Positions 55,717 through 64,000 of a stretch of 64,000 nt of DNA are shown piece by piece (the first letter of the stretch is position 1; each line of letters starts with the position of its first letter). The translations under genes were made by a program, and so were the position numbers. The notes below the pieces were generated by a model that was not told the origin of the DNA, did no database searches, and was given only the letters and a program-made list of their open reading frames with translations. This DNA is from Cacajao melanocephalus (lineage: Eukaryota > Chordata > Mammalia > Primates > Pitheciidae). The stretch is taken from NCBI GenBank assembly GCA_963573385.1, contig CAUYLG010017914.1:1-64000 (forward strand), written 5' to 3'.

Positions 55717-56284
55717 TTTAAAAGAAACTTCTTACCAACAAAAAAGGCAGTGTGCGTCATGCAGTTACCCTGGAAAGGGTCGTGGATCCGTTTAATGAGA
55801 ATGAGAGCTAGGAAAGAGATGCCAGAAGGGAGACTATTGATCCTGAAACCATTGTCAGCAGGATAAAGGAAGCAAGAGATTGGAAAATTGGAAACACATT
55901 TTAATGTTGTAGAAAAGGGAAGGACAAAACAGGAAGGTGTGTGCTAGCTTTGTTGACCTACCCAGCATTCCTAATTACAAGCAGAAAATCGTTCAGGGTT
56001 CTGTAGAACTTAGAATCCCTGCTGCATGCCTGTCACTGAGACAGTGTAAATTAATAGAGAATGGAGGAAGTAATATTGGGGATGTGGCAGATAAAGGCAG
56101 ACTCTTAGAGCATATCCTTTAAAAATAATGTGCAAAGTTAAAATGTTTTTGGAGTTGAAGTGGTGTAACTAATTTAAAAGATATTTTTCTGTTATTTCAA
56201 GGATTGTACTATTATATAATGGTGTATATAATAGAAAAAGAAATAAAACTCTCTTCATTATGTACTTAAAGTATTAGTGATTTC
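55717..56284. other. Intronic sequence, nothing recognised
   Basis: No element was recognised. Confidence 0.45.
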
Positions 56285-56930
56285 TTCTTTATGGGTCAGA
56301 TTTTGCTGTTATTTCACATGTTCAGTAATTCTTATTATATACTAGACATTCTGATTTCTATGTTAGAAGGTTTTGTTGTCTTTCTTTAAAGAGCATTGAG
56401 TTTTGTTCTGGCAGACATTTTACTGGAAAGTCAGCTTGATCTGTTTTCTTCTTTTTTGTAAGCTTAACTCTAATTAAGCTTACAAAAAAGAAGAAAATTA
56501 ATTAATTGGTGTAGACCTTTTAGGGGTGTCATTTGAGTGCTCAGCATTTTAGTGATGTTTTTTACACTGTTTATTGGAAGTTCTACATCTCTTACTATTT
56601 GTGACATCTGGATTTCTATTCAAATCATAGCTCATGGCTCTTCAGTTAGCTATTTTCTGCCAGGTCTTCAGCCTTGCTCTGTGCCTGTTCAGCTTAATTT
56701 GCATCCAATGACTTATGATAACTCCTTTTGGGGCTCATTTTTTGTGTAGTTAACGCTTTTCTACTGCTTTGCGTTGTAAATTCCAGCTATTTCAATAGCA
56801 CCAAGCTCTACTTTGTGCCTCTTTAGTTGAATGAGGTCATTATGGTCTGCGTGGGCTCCACCTACATCCCTGTGCTGAGGTCTGGAAAGTACAGCAGGTA
56901 GAAAGAGAGTGGTCCTAGGGCTCACCTCTT
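56285..56930 (-). mobile_element. Old L1M-like repeat, antisense
   Basis: TTATATACTAGACATTCTGA, TTTAAAGAGCATTGAGTTTT, GTTCTGGCAGACATTTTACT and GTCAGCTTGATCTG resemble an old L1 5' or ORF1-upstream motif. The downstream half is less clear. Confidence 0.45.
56444..56497. repeat. Perfect 23-bp inverted repeat with 8-bp loop
   Basis: The arm at 56444-56466 is exactly the reverse complement of 56475-56497; the loop ACTCTAAT lies between. The stem is pyrimidine-rich on one strand and ends in the palindrome-like TAAGCTTA. Confidence 0.97.
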
Positions 56931-57009
56931 ATATTTTTTTTCTTTCAGGAAGCACAGTCCTGCACAGTTTTCTAATGTGGAAAACTAGTAATTTCTTCTT
57001 GAGAAATTG

Positions 57010-57283
57010 AGGCTTTACGCCTGTAGTCCCAGCACATTGGGAGGCCGAGATGGGCCAATCACCTGAGGTCAGGAGTTTAAAACCAGCCTGGCCAACATGG
57101 CAAAACCCCATCTCTACTAAAAATACAAAAATTTGCTGGATGCGGTGGTGGGCACCTGTAATCCCAGCTACTCAGGAGGCTGAGACTTGAACACAGGAGG
57201 TGGAGGTTGCAGTGAGCCTAGATCGTGCCGCTGAACTCCAGCTTGGGCAACAAACCGAGACTCCATCTGAAAAAAAAAAAATT
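57010..57283 (+). mobile_element. Alu (5' end shortened)
   Basis: GAGGCTTTACGCCTGTAGTC starts the recognisable body and a 12-A tail closes it. About 15 bp between the second-monomer GAGGCTGAG and TTGAAC is missing. Confidence 0.94.
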
Positions 57284-59697
57284 GAATCCATCATTAACAT
57301 AAGTTTTGTGTAGAATTAAATTTAACTTCTTAGAAATTGTTTTTTGCTGAAATCAATTTCATATATTTCATACTAATAATACTACTGTTTTGAAGTTAAA
57401 TATGCATATATATTAACAACATAGAACAGATAAATCACACCAGCTTGGAACAGTAATGTAAACCACTTTATAAAAACCCCATCCTGAGAAGGAGCAGCAT
57501 GTTAAAATCACTTGTGTTGAGAAAAGTGTTCTGAGAATGGTTCTATTAAGGAAAGTTTGTTTTCTTAGCTTTTGATGTCCTCGGGTAACAAAATCAACAT
57601 TCTTCTATATTTAATGAAAATAAGTTGTAAAAAAGTAACAGGTGTTTTGGTAATAAAAAAAAAATCCTATTCAGGGCTTTAAATCATTAAAGTATTCTGT
57701 TTTCTTTATTATAATTACTGAAACAAGAGATTTTGAAATTAAACTGTTGCTCTGTAGACTTGAAGAAAGGAGTCTAGGAAGTGAGTTATATGACCTTATT
57801 GACCTTTGTACCTATCATGTTTAATACAATTATCCATAATTAGTAGATTTTAAAATAATTTACTGTCTGAAAATATAAACAAAATAGAAATATGTAGCTA
57901 CCAGAAACCTAGGAATACAATGTTGCTGTCATCATAGAAGTGCATAAATAAAGATATATTAAAGGAGAAATTAGGTAAATATTACTTTTTGATAATTGTG
58001 TAAGATTTTTTTGGCTGAAAAGTACTAGATGTTAAAATTTGTCAATTTAGATTTCCAAAAAAACTTCATTTGATATCTATTTTATATCTGTATTTAAAAG
58101 TTACTATTTATCTAAAAAACAACTATGTATAGTGTATATAATTGTTTAAATGACATTTGAAAATATCTTATTTGATCAAGGAAGATAATACAGATTAATT
58201 TTAGAAAAGATTCAGTAAAAATTTATTTCTCGATCTCTCCTCCTTTCCCCACTTTTCCCGCTCTCTCCCTCCATCTGTCCTCTTAATATATCTTTCTTAA
58301 TCTCCTCTCCTTCCCTCTGTAACAATTATATGACCTATAAGAAATAGATTATTGCCTATTAAATACTCATTCTTGCAGGTCACTATTTCTTTTACCCTTA
58401 TTTTTCTATAGATAAAAATATCTCATATTTATCAAAGTTTCTTGCAAGTTAATTTTCTTCTGTCATTGTCCTTTTTTTCTATTAAGTTAGGCATAATACT
58501 TCTCACTTTTACTTACAGCATTTATATTTTTTATTTTCCAACTGATATGCCAATATGGATATAGCTATCTGTATCTATGAATCTATTCATCTATCTGAAC
58601 AGCAACAAAAATACAGACTTTTTCTTTCTTCTTCTGTACTTTTCCAGCTGTGTTATGTTAACGTCCCTTGTGTAACTATATTCCTTGGCTAAGATATCTG
58701 GTAACCATTATTTACAAATAATATAGTCCTTTGTACGAGACTAGAATATTCTCCACAGGGTCATTTTAAATGCCGACTCCAGTTTAGTGTATTAGGCTTT
58801 GAATACATTGTTGGCCATATAATGAAAACTACAGACTTTTTTTTTTTAAGAAATTATGTTTATAGATTAACAAATCAGGCAAAATTTTATCCTGTTACTT
58901 TTGTTTGTCTACATTTAATTAGAAAAGGTTTCCTGTCTTTTGTATTCTACTTACATAATCTTCAGTATTTTCCTTGGTGCTATTTTTATTAAACAATAAT
59001 TTTTAGGGGCACCTAATATGTACCAAGCAACATGACGAACCATTTTTCTAAATGTCAGTTTACTATGGAAGAATTATAAATTTAAAAATGTGTGCATACA
59101 TGAAACATTTACTTCATTGGAAATATTCTTTTTATTTAGGTAGTCTTTTCTCATTTTTGTCCACTTTATATAAAATGTTAATACTACAAAATTATCAATC
59201 TTTTAAGGTAACACTTTGTGCATTTTAACTTATAAGATAAATGCATTTTGCACAAAAGCACATTTTATGAATTTCAGAGATAGTAAGATAACTTTATGAG
59301 GTATACTATGAGCTGATGTCCCCACTTCCAGTTTCAAGATTAAAATACCTTATGAGATTGAAATTTGGACTTCCCAGCTGTTTATGAATCATAGTGGAGT
59401 GACATACATATATTAGCCTTTTTAAACTGCATTTGTCTTCTTTAATTGTATTTGCTAGGTAAATATATACTTTAGAAAGGAAAAAGAAAATATTTTAAAA
59501 TAGTTCTGCTGATTGTCTGCAATTCTGCTTAACAAATTTAGTTCTGCAATCATTGGATTTAATCAAACCTGACAGGAGTTAATACCAGTTGGAAAAACTT
59601 ATGAACAAATATGCATAACTAAAGATTTGGGGCTACCTAAATCGTAAACACTATTTAGGTAGCCAACCAAGTAAGATGAGGATGCCATATCTTACAG
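57284..59697. other. Intronic sequence; pyrimidine-rich patch and a small hairpin
   Basis: Mostly unrecognised AT-rich DNA. A CT-rich patch lies at 58230-58320. A 12-bp perfect inverted repeat is at 59631-59664. Confidence 0.5.
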
Positions 59698-59921
59698 CAG
59701 GACTTTTCAACCCCCAAGTGGCGGACCAGTTCTGGTCTGTTGCCTGTTAGGAACTGAGCCACACAGCAGTAAGTGAGGAGTCAACCAGCAAGAATTACCA
59801 CCTGAGCTCCACCTCCTGTCAAATCAGTGACAAAGTCATCCCCCCAACCTCACCCGGTCCGTGGAAAAAGTGTCTTCCGTGAAACCCTGACCCTGGTGCC
59901 AAAAAAGGTTGGAGACCATTG
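59698..59921. mobile_element. hAT-type non-autonomous DNA transposon
   Basis: The ends CAGGACTTTTCAACCCCC and the reverse of AAAAAAGGTTGGAGACCATTG are imperfect inverted repeats. The flanks TCTTACAG and TCTTAGAG give an 8-bp target duplication with one mismatch, as hAT elements leave. Internal GCCTGTTAGGAACTGAGCCA and GAGCTCCACCTCCTGTCA match a common primate family. Confidence 0.82.
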
Positions 59922-59929
59922 TCTTAGAG

Positions 59930-62805
59930 GAAGGAAAACAATGGAAAATTAATTGGGAACTATCAAGAAATCTGACCAAGGAAGCATCAGAGGAACTGAT
60001 ATACCATCTACAGAAGATTTAGATGATGCCATTGAACTAATAAGTTGAAGCTTTCTGTGTTGATGATATATTTAGATAACTGAAAACCTTGAGTGATTTT
60101 CTTTCAGAATACAATTTTTTAAATGAAACTATATACTGTGGTATTTATTAAATATTTATGTATGTAGACCATACTGAGTTATATACATAGCATGATGTAT
60201 TACTCTATTTAATAGTAATTTAAGAAATTTTCTAAGGTAGTTTTGATTAAATGTGATTGCTTTGTGCAGACTTTACAATAATTTTCAACTGTAGTGTATA
60301 GTACTTACTAAGAGAACTCAAAACATCATGCATTTTTCTTGATCAATTATTCTTCCGAGTCAGTGACCTTTACCACTTCTTTATACTGCAGTAATAAGAG
60401 TAGAGAAAGGTTAGCACCTTTCTCTATGTGGGCACAGAGGAGACTTTGGTATCAGCAAAGCCGTCCTGACAGAAGTGATATCTTCATTGAGACAACAGTG
60501 AGTGAGAGTTGAGTAGTAGGTGGCAGAACACTCTTTCTGGCGTAAGATTGATCATATATGCAAAGTCCAGGAGCAGACTGAGGGAATAGTACATCTAACA
60601 ACATTCAGTACGGTTGTAGAAGTAAGCTGACCCGGAACAGAATGACATTTTAAAAAATACTTCAGGGAGTTTTATTTTTGTCTTGCAGGCAATAGAAAAG
60701 GACCTGACTTGATCAGACTTCCATTTTTAGAAAAATTCTCCTAGACGTTTTAATGAGAATTAATTTTATCTGCTTGGCCATGTGTAAACTATAGCGGGAA
60801 TCTAAGAAAGAAACTATGGAAGTATTGGAGATGCAGATAATTATTAGACAGACTTAAGAACTTTTTATGTGGTACTGATTAGATTTGCAAGACGAAATTT
60901 TGAAAGGCATCGAGACTGATTTCTTCTTTGCAGCATGACAAGTTTTGTGGACAGTGACATTAAAAAACCTTTGTCCTGAACACTTTGCTAAGACAGCATG
61001 TTCAAAGTAAGGATTTAACACATTGCTAATAATCATTGCTAACTGTAATTTGAAGATAGCTAAACACTCTTCATTAATATAAAATTTCATTTAAAAAATC
61101 GATTCATAATAAATCATGATAAATTTCCCAGTTATTATTATTTTTGTCAAATTGCTGCTCAAAGTAACTTTAGCTTTTAATTGTCTAATTTTGAGTATTA
61201 ACAACCATAGGATATACAAATTAGTCATTTTAAAAATAAAGACCTTATAAGATTTTTGTTGAAAATTTTGAAAAGTCATAAATAAATGAAGTGGTACAAC
61301 ATAAAAGAAACATGTAGATTTTGGAAATGAAAATTCTAAAGAAAAACTTTCTAATCTGGCCAATACTTTTTGGCCCAATACTAACTTAAAAGTGCATCAC
61401 AATGGTCTGAAAGTGCATTTAGTCTATCTTACCAAATAATATAATCATTTTTAAAAAGCACAGTAAGGTAAATTGTAGAATCTGGACTTGTTTATACCAG
61501 AAGTAACTACTTAGTCTAATTTTCCCCCACCTACTTTTATGGATTTAAAAATAAAACTTTACAGAATTGTTATGTGACCTACCCATAATTATCAAGACAA
61601 TGACTAACAGACTCAAGTTTGGAATTCTTCTAGGATATTTTATTAATTCAATATAAACATTTTCTTAGTTATATCACCATTTGGTATAATATTTTTCTTA
61701 TTCCTTCTAAATGAAAGTGTTGCCTAATCTCAATCAGTTTTCAAGCTAGTTAGGACACGTCTAATGTTGTAAATCTGGAAATCTTTTTTTTTTTTTGAAA
61801 ATCATTTCACAGTTTTTAAGGAATGCCTCTGAAATTTAGCCTTCTAGTTTCTACTTCATGGAACAACTACAAACTGGCCAAATTATATTACAGAGGCATC
61901 AATATTGATATATAGGAGTGCAAATAGAATGTTTTTTCCTTTTCTGTGATTAAGCATGCATTGGCAAAATAAAGTGGAAAGATTTGTCATTGTCAAATAA
62001 ATTCAGCTAAGTTCTTCCTCCTACCCCTGTTAATGATCGGAGAAAGTTTGTGGTATATATTACTGTTCATTATCGACCAAATTCACCAGATAATCATGCT
62101 AATAATTCACTCTGCCAATTTGATCAGATTTTGTTTTTGACTTACTAGTCAAGCTAGTGATCTTGTCCTAGTTCTAACTAGGTAATGTAGAGTCACTGCT
62201 GGTAATATGCTGGTAATACATTTTTTTTAAAAAAAATAAGCTGAAAGATTCCCTATACCATTTCTTTTAAAAAGGTTCTGTATTTTATTTATTTGGTCCA
62301 TTTTAAAATTTATACTAGTTCAATGAAATTCTCTCTAAGCTTTGTAAAAAGTCTAGATTTTATTAACAGTTGAGTAAAATAAAAAAACAATGAAAATTTC
62401 AAAAATCCTTAGAAATCTCTATGAAGAAATCACTAGCAAACATCTTAGGTTGACAGAAGTCGATCTATGAAAACAATGAAGCTTTGTGTTGGCTCCAAAC
62501 ATCTCATGACACAGGTAGCTATTGAAAGCTGAGAAACTGTAGTTTTGTTTTCCGAAAACTTATTAACCATTTAAAGTGCTTTCGGAGGTTTGTTATTTTT
62601 AACTGGAAAATGATGTAAATTGAAGGCTTAATGTTGCTCTTTCATAAATTGCTTTTCCCCACTAATGTTTTTCTTTTCTTAATGTTAACTGGAACTGGCA
62701 CCAGCAAGCATAAATAATCAATAGTGTGGTATTTCCCATAGATGCGAAATAACTTATAAGTTATTATTATTAGGTTCCAGTAGTGTTTAAGAATTTATAG
62801 CAGTT
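59930..62805. other. Intronic sequence, nothing recognised
   Basis: AT-rich intron. An 18-bp palindrome lies at 62748-62765 and a T run at about 61784-61796. Confidence 0.5.
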
Positions 62806-62912
62806 GTGCTCGCTTCGGTAGCACATATACTAAAATTGGAACCATACAGAGAAGATTAGCGTGGCCCTTGTGCAGGGATGACACACAAATTCATGAAGCA
62901 TTCCACATTTTT
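62806..62912 (+). pseudogene. RNU6P: Full-length U6 snRNA retrocopy, 5' half of a U6-L1 chimera
   Basis: U6 is the catalytic spliceosomal snRNA. The copy is 107 nt, as in the real gene. It starts GTGCTCGCTTCGG and contains the intact ACAGAGA box in ATACAGAGAAGATTAGC. It ends in the T-rich 3' end of U6. About ten substitutions from the canonical sequence are visible, several at former CpG sites (for example CACACAAATTCATGAAGCAT). No TATA box or proximal sequence element is recognisable immediately upstream, so it is not an active U6 gene. L1 sequence follows directly at 62913 with no A tail between, the hallmark of a U6-L1 template-switch chimera and not of an independent U6 retrocopy. Confidence 0.93.

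Positions 62913-64000
<1,088 letters not shown>

Noticed and set aside
62806..62912. Functional U6 snRNA gene
   Set aside because: About ten substitutions and no upstream TATA or proximal element; fused to L1.

Overview
This is vertebrate nuclear DNA: AT-rich, intron-dominated and dense in primate interspersed repeats. Dimeric Alu elements on both strands, a THE1-type LTR with an exact 5-bp target-site duplication, and L1PA/L1PB-like 3' ends point to an anthropoid primate. The only protein gene recognised is XRCC4, the DNA-ligase-IV partner of non-homologous end joining, read on the + strand. Three internal coding exons lie at 12683-12849, 18929-19084 and 20173-20279. Their phases join cleanly and they encode the equivalent of human residues 106-249. 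Against the human protein as I remember it, residues 106-200 are unchanged but ten of the next 48 differ. The animal is therefore probably not human or an ape; a New World monkey is my best guess, as inference only.

Layout: 1-12682 is upstream intron, with an L1 tail, a cluster of mostly antisense MaLR LTRs (about 4.6-6.6 kb), an Alu, the THE1 LTR at 9.0 kb and a second Alu. 12683-20279 holds the three exons and two introns; the larger intron contains an Alu, a CR1/L3 fossil LINE and an RPL13 processed pseudogene. From 20280 to the end is one very long intron (at least 43.7 kb) with no further XRCC4 exon that I could see. It contains antisense L2 copies at 21-22.5 and 51.6-52.9 kb and ancient L1M sequence at about 26.8-30 kb (sense) and 34.9-39.5 kb (antisense). 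A degenerate tandem-repeat island (37.7-39.0 kb) sits inside the antisense L1M. A rearranged L1 lies at 47.7-50.4 kb, flanked by a local duplication. DNA transposons are at 53.7 and 59.7 kb. A U6 snRNA-L1 chimeric retrocopy is at 62.8-63.6 kb, followed by a truncated Alu and the start of another L1 ORF1.

No CRISPR array, operon, phage or bacterial feature is present, and I found no undescribed multi-gene system. The points most worth checking are the U6/L1 chimera, the out-of-order duplication inside the 47.7-50.4 kb L1, the 250-bp local duplication around it, the 23-bp perfect hairpin at 56.4 kb, the 37.7-39.0 kb tandem island, an unexplained 129-codon open frame at 33.0-33.4 kb, and the contrast between conserved core and changing tail in XRCC4.

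Repeat names come from pattern memory of consensus sequences, not from a database search. Subfamily labels are approximate, and boundaries of old repeats may be off by tens of bases.
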